NCBI GenBank assembly: GCA_027083115.1
Contig: JALWQN010000093.1
Location: 1 to 15,993, forward strand
DNA length: 15,993 bases
Direction: 5' to 3'
Source: Desulfurococcales archaeon
GTDB lineage: Archaea > Thermoproteota > Thermoprotei_A > Sulfolobales > NBVN01
In this document: positions 1 through 7,055 of the stretch, one piece after another
Layout of the letters: each line of letters opens with the position of its first letter
Numbering within the stretch: the stretch's first letter is position 1
The notes under the pieces: generated by a model
Database searches by the model: none
Seen by the model: the letters and a program-made list of their open reading frames with translations, nothing else
What the model was told of the DNA's origin: nothing
Position numbers and translations under genes: made by a program

Positions 1-4
1 CTTG

Positions 5-101
5 AAGCTTGTTTCCAGTCTATGGTTCCCCATGGAAACGCTGTTTTTATATTTCGTCAGCCTTCGGAGCCAGTGTCGCGGGTTCAAATCCCGGCAGGCT
101 T
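5..101 (+). tRNA. tRNA-Arg(UCG)-like locus, possibly with a small intron or degenerate
   Basis: The 3' half is canonical. The anticodon loop CTTCGGA (62-68, anticodon TCG at 64-66) is followed by GCCAG (69-73), a short variable region and a T arm with loop TTCAAAT (83-89). The T stem has four good pairs plus a G-G mismatch (78/94). The anticodon stem becomes perfect (CTGGC/GCCAG) only if 16 bases (about 44-59) are removed, joining CTG at 41-43 to GC at 60-61, so a short intron outside the usual 37/38 site is possible. AAGCTTG (5-11) can pair with CAGGCTT (95-101) as an acceptor stem with one G-U pair. The D arm is abnormal: a perfect 7-bp hairpin (11-17 with 33-39) with a 15-nt loop. I see no clear bulge-helix-bulge motif. 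Alternatives are a decayed gene, or a tRNA 3' half left by an integrating element. No CCA is encoded. The upstream promoter would lie outside the window. Confidence 0.45.
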
Positions 102-102
102 A

Positions 103-311
103 TTACTTCTATACCCTTATATGATGTTTCTTATGGAGGCCTGGACTGATTCCATAGTATTGTATGATTCAAGCCGGCTCCAGGTAACTTTATACGCTAC
201 GGCAGATCTATTCTGCTCTGGTGAAGAGCAAAACCTTTATCTCCTAGGGAGAATAGTACCTATCACTAGATACGCTAACTCCACTTCCTAACTATATTGC
301 GTCTCCATAAA
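103..311. other. intergenic stretch with no recognised gene
   Basis: About 210 bases follow the tRNA-like locus. They begin with a T-rich run (TTATTACTTCT) that could end tRNA transcription. The only open frame here (22-291, plus strand) runs through the tRNA-like structure and has no recognisable protein features. I see no repeats or promoter that I can support. Confidence 0.4.
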
Positions 312-953
312 ATGGAGGTAAAGGTAGAAGGAATCAATCTATTATTAAGAAGTGAAGAATTAATAATAAGGTCTTAAACGCCAAGATTGTTGTATTGCTA
401 TCAATCAAATTATGATGTTTGGGAGCTGAGGATCTCTAAGGAAGTGGTTATAGATGGGAAGTGATACATTATATACACTGGTTAGATTAGAATAGTAAAC
501 TACAACTCTACAGTTGGGAAGGAATACTGTAGTAGCTTTGCCTGAGGACAGCGAGTGTGTAGAGTAGAGGAAGATAGAGGCTATAAAGTATTTACTCAAT
601 ATAAGAGGATTCCCTTATATGCGATAAAGGTGCATTCGTCTTTAAAGCTGATGGAGGCACTTCATATTCCGTAAACCCCTCTAGAAGGAATTATGCTCAA
701 CACTGTAATGAGTAAGGTAAACGATATTAAAGGAGAGCAGATTATTAAGTCTACAAAAATACTCCATTACTCCAAAAGATTTAAAACAATGATTGGTTGG
801 GGAACACCTTCTGTTGGGCTTAAGCCTAATAGATACTTAGTGTTTATACATAGTGATAGACTCTTAACGATCTTCCCCTGTGCCGCAGTTAGAATAGATG
901 ACAATATAATTATCACTTATGGTGCAGGAGGCTATGTTATAGAGGTAGGGTAG
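312..953 (+). pseudogene. decayed GH130-like glycosidase/phosphorylase
   Basis: Read from ATG 312, the frame gives MEVKVEGINLLLRSEE..., then hits in-frame stops at 375, 462, 483, 543 and 672. Between the stops the peptide keeps family-like pieces: YDVWELRISKEVVIDGK, stop, YIIYTG. This resembles the 'DPRI...idGkYYityT' signature of GH130 beta-mannoside phosphorylase-type proteins. A second frame carries DKGAFVFKADGGTSYSVNP (623-712), and the original frame resumes near 693 with IGWGTPSVGL...YLVFIHS and ends FPCAAVRIDDN..YGAG, like the GH130 C-terminal strands. So there are at least five stops and two frame changes over about 215 codons, shorter than a usual GH130 protein (about 300 aa or more). 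The piece 693-953 alone could be called an 86-aa ORF, but I read it as the tail of the wreck. The family assignment is by eye and moderate; the decay is directly visible. Confidence 0.5.
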
Positions 954-989
954 TAAAAATATCGAATATATTGAGTCTAATGGAGCTGA

Positions 990-1001
990 TTAAGATAAAA
1001 A
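990..1001 (-). terminator. T-tract after the surface glycosidase gene
   Basis: On the minus strand the stop codon of the 1135-aa gene is followed directly by TTTTTATCTTA. Archaeal transcription commonly ends at such T-rich tracts without a hairpin. The assignment rests only on position and composition. Confidence 0.3.
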
Positions 1002-4000
1002 CTACTTCTTCTTGAGAGACATAGATATCCCCGTTACCATAAGTACTGTTATCGCTATTCCAATAGCTATCATTATTATGTATGCTGGAATGTAGGGTGC
1101 TATACTAGTTCTCGTATGATGTGGCATAGTAGGTGATGCTAGTTGACTTGTTGTAGGTGTTCTACTAGGGGAAGTAATTGGTGAAGAAGTTGTAGTTGAC
1201 GTTGTTATTGGAGTTGTTGTGCTGACCTCTGTAGGTGTTGATGTGGTGGTTGTTGCGGATAAAGTAGAGGATGTAGTCATTGTTTTCTCTAGGTAAGTTG
1301 TAGTTGAGGGAACAGCCGTTGTTGTTGGAGTAGGTGTCGGTATAGTCGTTGTTGTATAAGAGGTCGTTGTCTTATGAGTTTGTGTTGTTTTGTTCGTGGA
1401 TGCATTTTCTCCTGGTTTTGGCAAAACTATTTCTGTTGTAGGAATGCAATAATTGTTCCATCCTCCTCCTTTCTTACTCGTCCTGAAAACCGTCTTATTG
1501 GTGAGAATATCTTTTATAGTAACATTCAGCCATCCCTTATTCTTCCACCACAGTCCAGCTGTAAGCGAGAGGTTTAGACATTGTGTTCCGTTCTTGAATG
1601 CCAGTTGTATGACAGTTCTAAATGAATTGTATTCGTTATAAGAACCATTATAGGTGTAGGAGGGGAATATAACCACATGATACCCTCTTACCTCCATGCT
1701 TCTGTCCCAGTGTGGATAGCCTATGAGAGTAGGAATCTGTGACACATATGCATAACCGTTACCTGCCGTAAAGCTTGGTCCTTCTATTACGTTTGATACT
1801 ATAGCGTTGTTGAAGTTGATTGCTCCGAAGGAATAGAAAAAGGGTATGAATTTAACCTTTATGAGGAGGGGGTCACTATTAATATATCCCTTTTTGTAGG
1901 TTTTATGGTAAAGGTTCCTTAGTCTTGCACTGTAATTTATTAATTCTTGTAAAAAGGCTTTTGTGTTACTGTATTTTAGGTTTAACTCTTCTTTATATAG
2001 GGTGTTTAACCCATTACAATCTAGTTTTGAAAACCTTGTCCATAGTAGGAAGGCTCTGGTATGACTTATGACAGAATCTCGGATACTCTCCAAGTCGTCC
2101 TTCTTTAGACCGTAAGGAGCTTTTATGAGGACTAGCAGGTCTTCTGGTTTAATACTTAGTGTCTTGTTCGTTACCCTGATTGGTAAACCATTAAGCAATA
2201 CGAGGTTGTAAGTCTCATTTAATGTTATATTGACTGGCCTGTTCCATACATTTATCATCATAACAGCGGTTTCATTATCATTTGATCTCCACTCTGCAGC
2301 TTGGATTGCGGAGAAAACTATGGGATAAGAGCAGTTGGATACAGTGATAGCTGATCTTGGGCAGTGCAGTGTGAAAGTAGGGCCTTCCTCATAGAATCTT
2401 AGAGGCTTTCCGTCAATAAGGAATTTCTTTAAATAGTTTGTTCTGGCATAAGCTAGTTCTTCGTAGAATCGCAGTTTTTTCTCGTGTAGCATGTTGATGC
2501 TTTCGTTCGTGAAGGCTCCTACAAAGTATCTTCCAAGCGGGACAGGTGATCCGTGCAAGAATGTTCTTGTAGCAAATATGTACCCAGATAACTCGTCTAT
2601 TAGTGCTCTCCTATAATATTCTCCTCCATTATAAACGGTATAGCTTATCTGTTCTCTAAGAGGTACTCCTAATATTCCTAGAAGGGTTTTTCGAGGGCCA
2701 TAAATGTAGTTAAGAAGATCGATCGTCTCAACATAACTTCCTATTTTTTGAAGCCAAGCTGGCGGTATATCTTTTGAAACTCCGGCGTGAGAGTAGGAGG
2801 CGTTAATATAGGGTAGTAGAGGCTCTGATAACTGCTCCACCATTATTAGAAGATTTGGTCTAACCCTCCTCGTATGTTCTTTTGTCTTGATTATAATGTT
2901 CTTGTAGGATTCCACGACATAGTTGCCCCCTCCACGCGAGCAACTCTGATTTCCATAGTAGTTTATGGGGCCATTGAACCAAGTATCATAATATAATGCA
3001 TCAGCTCCTGTTCGATTTATCAGTAATGAGCCGATGTCAATAAGGTTCTTTCTCCAGTATTGGCATGCTGGGTTTATATAGTAATAGTCAACATCAACGG
3101 TATAAGGTTTCCCATATATGTTGTAGGGTACTAAACCTTCATTAGCAAGCTTTGTTGTATTACTCGTTATTGTTAGCCACGATCCGAGGATCATGTATCC
3201 TACTTTATAATTCAGTTTGTGTAGCTTGGTAACAAGGTTTTTTAGAGACTCCCATCCCTCGCTTGGTGGAAATACGTTAGGGTAGTCGTATCCCTGTCCT
3301 TCTCTCTCCCATCCGTTTATCATTAAAAGAATTGTGCCATTATAGAGAAAGAGTCTTTTTCTAAGTGTTGAGGCAGCTTCTGCCAAATCTTTGTAGCGGC
3401 AGTTTCCTTTTACTCCATTATTTTTTGTCTTTACGTACACGGTGTTGTACATTATGATTCCTACTTTATCGAGCCAGCTTTTCTTCTTGCTTTGATTATA
3501 CCATTCTTGTTTTAAGACAAACTGCTTGTAGGGTTCAATTAATTGCTTCCAGTTACTAGCATTGGTTACTCCTAATATGATGTTATATGGGAGAGTATAT
3601 GATTCTAAATTGGTGGTGAAGAGGGGATAATGTATGACAGAGGTCCAAGGCCTATGACCCCCTTCCCAATGGAACACTTTATAGTATCCCCGCGAGTCGT
3701 TAGTATAAATATAGAAGCCTCCCTCTCCTTCTTTCCCGTAAACTCCAATAAACTGCATCCAATCGTTCATTGGATAGGGAAACTGATCTTCTCCCGGACA
3801 ACACAGTTTTGCCGGATTCGATATGATCATAGCGCCACCCCATGCGGGGTAAAGCAGTTTCATCTCATCAAAAGACTTATTAAAGGGGATTAGACCGCCT
3901 ATCACTGGAAACATTATCTTGTAAATATGTATCCCAGGCCCCCAGGTCAAATGCAGTGTCCAGTAACTCTCCTTAGAGCTATATGGTAATGTTATAGTAA

Positions 4001-4409
4001 AAGACAGATTAACGTTATACCTTTCTCCATTTACTTGGAACATATAGCCATTATAAGATAGTTTAATTGCATCATTGTTTTTTGCTATGTGTATATCGTA
4101 ACCTTGTACATTACATGATGATAACTGTAAAATCCTCCCCTTTCTATAAACATAAATAATGTATAGCGGCTGTCCTGTAAAGTAGTAATTTTCCCCAGTA
4201 AGATTATTACGTATCTCAACTATAGAGAAACACGCTGAGTTTCTGAATATTAGTCCTAAAAAACTATTATTGAGAACAATATGATTTTCACTTAAATTAG
4301 TGAACCCAGCTGTAATCCCCCTAGTGGTCAGCAACGAACCTTCTGAAGCAATAGCTAAGAGAAAGAGAACGAATAAGGATAAGGCTGAAAGGAAAGCCTT
4401 TTTCCCCAT
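1002..4409 (-). CDS. secreted, membrane-anchored glycoside-hydrolase-like protein (DUF6259-type)
   Basis: A 1135-aa protein from ATG 4409; the codon before it is an in-frame TTG. An AGGTGATG ribosome site sits about 7-14 bases upstream of the ATG. Using numbering from that TTG, residues 5-25 form a signal peptide. The sections around 60-300 look like an N-terminal beta-sandwich, and about 313-620 like a TIM-barrel catalytic domain. Candidate acidic catalytic residues are D476 (ALYYDTW) and E526 (IMVEQLSE). Residues 620-990 hold further beta-rich domains, 1001-1105 a Thr/Ser/Pro-rich stalk, and about 1107-1130 a transmembrane helix ending SLKKK. More than twenty N-x-S/T sequons suit an N-glycosylated archaeal cell-surface protein. 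The layout (DYYYINPA, YPAWGGAM, GFYIYTND) recalls DUF6259-type proteins related to the alpha-galactosidase-like GH clans. The substrate is unknown; its place near a rhamnose cluster suggests release of sugars outside the cell, which is inference. The GH-like character is likely; the exact family is uncertain. Confidence 0.7.
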   Translation of the reverse strand: MGKKAFLSALSLFVLFLLAIASEGSLLTTRGITAGFTNLSENHIVLNNSFLGLIFRNSACFSIVEIRNNLTGENYYFTGQPLYIIYVYRKGRILQLSSCNVQGYDIHIAKNNDAIKLSYNGYMFQVNGERYNVNLSFTITLPYSSKESYWTLHLTWGPGIHIYKIMFPVIGGLIPFNKSFDEMKLLYPAWGGAMIISNPAKLCCPGEDQFPYPMNDWMQFIGVYGKEGEGGFYIYTNDSRGYYKVFHWEGGHRPWTSVIHYPLFTTNLESYTLPYNIILGVTNASNWKQLIEPYKQFVLKQEWYNQSKKKSWLDKVGIIMYNTVYVKTKNNGVKGNCRYKDLAEAASTLRKRLFLYNGTILLMINGWEREGQGYDYPNVFPPSEGWESLKNLVTKLHKLNYKVGYMILGSWLTITSNTTKLANEGLVPYNIYGKPYTVDVDYYYINPACQYWRKNLIDIGSLLINRTGADALYYDTWFNGPINYYGNQSCSRGGGNYVVESYKNIIIKTKEHTRRVRPNLLIMVEQLSEPLLPYINASYSHAGVSKDIPPAWLQKIGSYVETIDLLNYIYGPRKTLLGILGVPLREQISYTVYNGGEYYRRALIDELSGYIFATRTFLHGSPVPLGRYFVGAFTNESINMLHEKKLRFYEELAYARTNYLKKFLIDGKPLRFYEEGPTFTLHCPRSAITVSNCSYPIVFSAIQAAEWRSNDNETAVMMINVWNRPVNITLNETYNLVLLNGLPIRVTNKTLSIKPEDLLVLIKAPYGLKKDDLESIRDSVISHTRAFLLWTRFSKLDCNGLNTLYKEELNLKYSNTKAFLQELINYSARLRNLYHKTYKKGYINSDPLLIKVKFIPFFYSFGAINFNNAIVSNVIEGPSFTAGNGYAYVSQIPTLIGYPHWDRSMEVRGYHVVIFPSYTYNGSYNEYNSFRTVIQLAFKNGTQCLNLSLTAGLWWKNKGWLNVTIKDILTNKTVFRTSKKGGGWNNYCIPTTEIVLPKPGENASTNKTTQTHKTTTSYTTTTIPTPTPTTTAVPSTTTYLEKTMTTSSTLSATTTTSTPTEVSTTTPITTSTTTSSPITSPSRTPTTSQLASPTMPHHTRTSIAPYIPAYIIMIAIGIAITVLMVTGISMSLKKK

Positions 4410-4462
4410 CAATACTCATCACCTATCACATAATTCTAATTCTAGAATAGTTTTTATCGGAC

Positions 4463-4474
4463 AATTATATTTAA
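4463..4474 (-). promoter_or_regulatory. TATA box for the surface glycosidase gene (perhaps bidirectional)
   Basis: On the minus strand GGTTAAATATAATTG gives an A/T-rich TATA element preceded by a BRE-like purine stretch. It lies about 60 bases upstream of the ATG, implying a leader of about 30 nt that includes the AGGTGATG ribosome site. The same A/T block lies about 25 bases upstream of the plus-strand ATG at 4495, so it could also drive a leaderless transcript the other way. Confidence 0.4.
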
Positions 4475-4494
4475 CCTTATTCTTAATCTCTTAT

Positions 4495-4671
4495 ATGGAA
4501 TTTGTACGTAAGAAAGTGGAAGATATTTTAATATCTCATAGTCATTTTTTAGATTTTTGGATTAATAATTTTCTTGAATGGTATATTCCAGTTGGAGCTA
4601 TTCAAAGAATCGGTTTGGTTAGGCTCCAAATATATTTATCAAGATATAAGTGTGTTGAAACATTTTGTTAG
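4495..4671 (+). CDS. short hypothetical ORF (58 aa), doubtful
   Basis: The frame starts MEFVRKKVEDILISHSHFL and ends KCVETFC. I do not recognise it. It is rich in aromatic and hydrophobic residues with a possible amphipathic helix in the middle, and it has no ribosome binding site. The only support is a TATA-like block about 25 bases upstream of the ATG, the right distance for a leaderless archaeal transcript. It runs into the 3' end of the broken vapC gene on the other strand (overlap about 4 bases). It could equally be non-coding spacer. Confidence 0.2.
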   Translation: MEFVRKKVEDILISHSHFLDFWINNFLEWYIPVGAIQRIGLVRLQIYLSRYKCVETFC

Positions 4672-5119
4672 GGAAGTACTTTGAGCCATGGTACTCTCTT
4701 GAAGTCCTCGTCAAAAGTAAGGAGGGTGTTGATGCTGTAGTGTTTGCAGGTCAGGGCTATTATGGCATTACTCGGCAATAGATTGTACTCTGTTAGTGTC
4801 TTATAGAGTTCTTGCTTGGTGTAGATGCTTGATATTAACCTTGTACTTAGTCTTTTAACAAGCTCTCTAATCGTATCAATTACTTCTCCCGGGTATCCGT
4901 GTTTCTTTATCCACTGCTTTACCGAGTAAGCCCCCTTATACTATGCCTGTGTTCTAGATAATGCATTGTTGAAGTATAAATTATCTCATTGTGAACGACC
5001 ATATCAATAACATAGTCTCCGGGATTTTCTTCCAGCAGGATTAGTGTCTTCTTAGTCCTAGGCGTATTGTGAAGGATGTGGTAGAGTATGTTGGTGTCTA
5101 AGAAAACAAAGAGCTCCAT
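4668..5119 (-). pseudogene. vapC: VapC-type PIN-domain toxin, frameshifted
   Basis: PIN-domain RNase toxin of a VapBC pair. The first frame (ATG 5119) reads MELFVFLDTNILYHIL, with the first catalytic Asp at D8 and a conserved Glu in VVHNEI, then stops at 4919 (...SIRGLTR). The other part continues in a shifted frame from KGAYSVKQWIKKHGYPGE to LLPSNAIIAL and LLTFDEDFKRVPWLKVLP, the standard PIN C-terminus with its final Asp pair. The shift falls in a run of five G (C on the plus strand, 4931-4935). One extra G would restore 150 aa, the normal PIN length. The usual third acidic position reads Asn in PSNAII, so activity may be altered in any case. The gene overlaps vapB by 22 bases, as in coupled toxin-antitoxin operons. 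It may be a true mutation, a sequencing error or slippage; the identity is strong. Confidence 0.8.
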
Positions 5120-5304
5120 GCCCCCTCCAGGTACCTTTCTAGTTCCTCTCCGCTAAACTCGCCTAAAGCACCGATAAAGTCTTTCAGTCTTTCCCCTAGG
5201 TTCCTTTCGATTCTCACCCGGACCTCCTCGCCCTCCTTAAGCTCTACAGGCTCTAATGGTTTTAGCACGCCCTTCTCATATCGTACTCTCACAACCCTAG
5301 ACAA
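5098..5304 (-). CDS. vapB: DUF104 (AF2212-like) VapB-type antitoxin
   Basis: A small antitoxin of about 68 aa. It starts MSRVVRVRYEKGVLKPLEPVELKEGEEVRVRI, the hallmark short beta-barrel segment of the DUF104/AF2212-like family. An acidic helical tail (EFSGEELERYLEGAW) follows and would wrap the PIN toxin. I chose the TTG at 5304 because GGTGGGAG lies about 5 bases upstream and the family consensus begins here. A GTG at 5316 would add four residues (MGVG) but has no ribosome site. The gene overlaps its partner vapC by 22 bases. The TTG start sits only a few bases from where homology of the opposite-strand dehydrogenase fragment begins, so the pair looks inserted into or next to that gene. With the toxin frameshifted, the antitoxin may now act alone or guard against other PIN toxins (inference). 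Confidence 0.8.
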   Translation of the reverse strand: MSRVVRVRYEKGVLKPLEPVELKEGEEVRVRIERNLGERLKDFIGALGEFSGEELERYLEGAWSSLFS

Positions 5305-5307
5305 CCC

Positions 5308-5745
5308 TACTCCCACCTAGATACTCTTCTGAAGGAAAGCGATTACATAACAATACATTTCTATCTCTCGAAGGAAACATACCATATGATAGGTGAGCGA
5401 GAGTTGAAAACCATGAAGCCTACAGCAATACTCGTTAATACGGCGAGGGGCCCCATAATTAACTATAGCTCCTTAATCAAGGCACTTGAGAACGGCTGGA
5501 TTGCGGGGGCAGGTATAGACGGCTACGATGAAGAGCCTTTGCAGCCGAACCATCCCATAACCAGGTTCAAGAATGTTGTGCTATCACCTCATGCCGGAAG
5601 CGCCACTCATGAAACAAGAACTAAAATGGCCAAACTTGTTGCGGAAAACCTTACAGTGTTCTATAAAGGTAAAGTACCGCCGACACTAGTGAATAAGGAA
5701 GTAATTAAGGTAAGGCCTCCCGGGTTTGAAAAACCAACTGCCTGA
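5308..5745 (+). pseudogene. D-2-hydroxyacid dehydrogenase, C-terminal fragment
   Basis: The frame opens without a start as YSHLDTLLKESDYITIH, continues LSKETYHMIGERELKTMKP, then AILVNTARGPIIN, GIDGYDEEPL and VVLSPHAGSATHETR. These are the C-terminal half of the NAD domain and the end of the catalytic domain. The three active-site residues are visible: Arg in TARGP, Glu in DEEP and His in SPHAG. The GxGxxG nucleotide-binding loop and the first roughly 200 residues of a normal 310-330 aa enzyme are missing. Homology begins within a few bases of the vapB start on the other strand, so the gene was probably cut when the vapBC pair arrived or by a deletion with its edge there. An ATG at 5386 would give 119 aa, but such a piece could not bind NAD. 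Substrate class (D-lactate, glyoxylate or phosphoglycerate) cannot be told. Confidence 0.75.
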
Positions 5746-5776
5746 AGTAGGTATGTGCTTTCGGGTGAATAAAATG

Positions 5777-7054
5777 TTAGTGCTTCCCTCCCGGGTTTCC
5801 GTACTTATTTAAGTTATCAATTATTTTCTTTAGTGGTGGTGGCACAAGACCTCTCTCATATAGCCTTTCCCTTAACTTAAGAACTAAGCCAGGTATGTCT
5901 ATGCCCATAGGGCAGACTTCCTTGCACCTCCCGCACATGAGGCAAGAGTATGCTATGGGAGCTGCCTTCTCCCACCCAAATAGGAACGCTACCCACGGCG
6001 CTCCACTACCGCCAAGGTACTTATACCCCCAGACTTGACCACTTAGTTGCCTAAATACTGGGCAAACGTTTAGGCAGGCCCCACAATGTAGGCAAAGTAA
6101 CGCCTCCTTAAAGACTGGGTCATTAAGCATTTCCGTTCGTCCGTTATCGAGGAGAACTAAGTGATATTCTTTGGGGCCATGCATTCCCATGACGGTTCTG
6201 AGCTCTATGTCTGATGTCTTGCTTGGTCCAGTAACTATTGAGACGTAGGCTGTCATGTCTTGACCTGTTGCGTTAGGAATCATTAGCCTTACTGCGTCCA
6301 TAGCATCCTCCATAGTAGGGACTATCTTCTCCATACCAGTAACTGCTATATGTACTGGTGGTGCGTTAGACACGAACCTTATGTTGCCTTCGTTCTCTAT
6401 TAAGTATACGGCGCCAGTATCTGCAGCTATAACGTTAGCTCCAGTAATGCCGGCATCTGCCTCAAAATATTTCTTCCTTAAGTAATTCCTCACTGAGTCA
6501 GCAATAACGGTAGGATCTGGAGGAAGTTCCTTACCCACCACCTTAGATATTGCTTCAGCTATCTCACTAATTCTTAAGTGGATGGCGGGCAGTATTGGGT
6601 GTGAGCGTTTCTGACCGAGGACCTGAACAATGAATTCACCGAGGTCTGTTTCAACGACCTCAATACCGTGGTCGCTTAAGTACTTATTAAGATCTATTTC
6701 TTCCGTCACTGAGGACTTAGACTTAACGACGAGTTTAGCGTCATGATTACTTAAGGCGTTGAGTATGTATCTGTTTGCATCCTCCCCTGTCTTGGCTAGG
6801 TAGAAAGCGCCGCCCTGAGCCTCAACGTTCTCCTTCACCATCTTGAGTAACTCGTCGAGGTGATTTAGCGCCCAAGTTCTTGCTTCCCTAACTTTCTTCC
6901 TGTAGTACTCATAATATGGTGTTTTACTGAGTGTTTTCTTTCTTGCTTTCCAGTATCTGTTCTGAGCTTCCTGAACTGCCTTCCTTAATGACTCATTAGA
7001 TAGCGCCTCAAGAACTTTAGCCCTGTATTCCTCAAACCATGAATCATTACTCAT
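5777..7054 (-). CDS. lutB: LutB-like lactate-oxidation iron-sulfur protein
   Basis: A protein of 425 aa related to LutB/LldF, the LUD-domain iron-sulfur subunit of the non-flavin L-lactate to pyruvate oxidation complex, probably cytoplasmic. Residues about 60-310 form the LUD domain (VVETDLGEFIVQ, LPAIHL, VTGPSKTSDIE). Two 4Fe-4S ferredoxin motifs follow: CLHCGACLNVCP (about 321-332) and CLMCGRCKEVCP (about 371-382). The family is usually about 470 aa; this one has a shorter C-terminus. The ATG at 7054 follows GGTGAT by four bases, with that site inside the end of lutA. A GTG at 7063 is an alternative that overlaps lutA by 8 bases. The gene is translationally coupled to lutA. In this cluster it would oxidise lactate made from lactaldehyde and pass electrons to an unknown acceptor. 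No LutC is seen nearby. Confidence 0.85.
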   Translation of the reverse strand: MSNDSWFEEYRAKVLEALSNESLRKAVQEAQNRYWKARKKTLSKTPYYEYYRKKVREARTWALNHLDELLKMVKENVEAQGGAFYLAKTGEDANRYILNALSNHDAKLVVKSKSSVTEEIDLNKYLSDHGIEVVETDLGEFIVQVLGQKRSHPILPAIHLRISEIAEAISKVVGKELPPDPTVIADSVRNYLRKKYFEADAGITGANVIAADTGAVYLIENEGNIRFVSNAPPVHIAVTGMEKIVPTMEDAMDAVRLMIPNATGQDMTAYVSIVTGPSKTSDIELRTVMGMHGPKEYHLVLLDNGRTEMLNDPVFKEALLCLHCGACLNVCPVFRQLSGQVWGYKYLGGSGAPWVAFLFGWEKAAPIAYSCLMCGRCKEVCPMGIDIPGLVLKLRERLYERGLVPPPLKKIIDNLNKYGNPGGKH

Positions 7055-7055
7055 C

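Noticed and set aside
22..291. 89-aa open frame on the plus strand
   Set aside because: It runs through the tRNA-like structure and ends in spacer, with no ribosome site or protein-like features.
405..599. 64-aa open frame on the minus strand
   Set aside because: It lies antisense to the decayed GH130-like coding sequence, whose plus-strand readings are more protein-like.
1150..1410. Tandem-repeat-like low-complexity DNA (GTTGTTG-type)
   Set aside because: It encodes the Thr/Ser/Pro-rich stalk, which explains the repetition; there is no regular unit and no CRISPR-type spacing.
1374..1641. Plus-strand open frames opposite the stalk region of the glycosidase
   Set aside because: They are shadows of the Thr-rich and beta-rich coding sequence on the minus strand.
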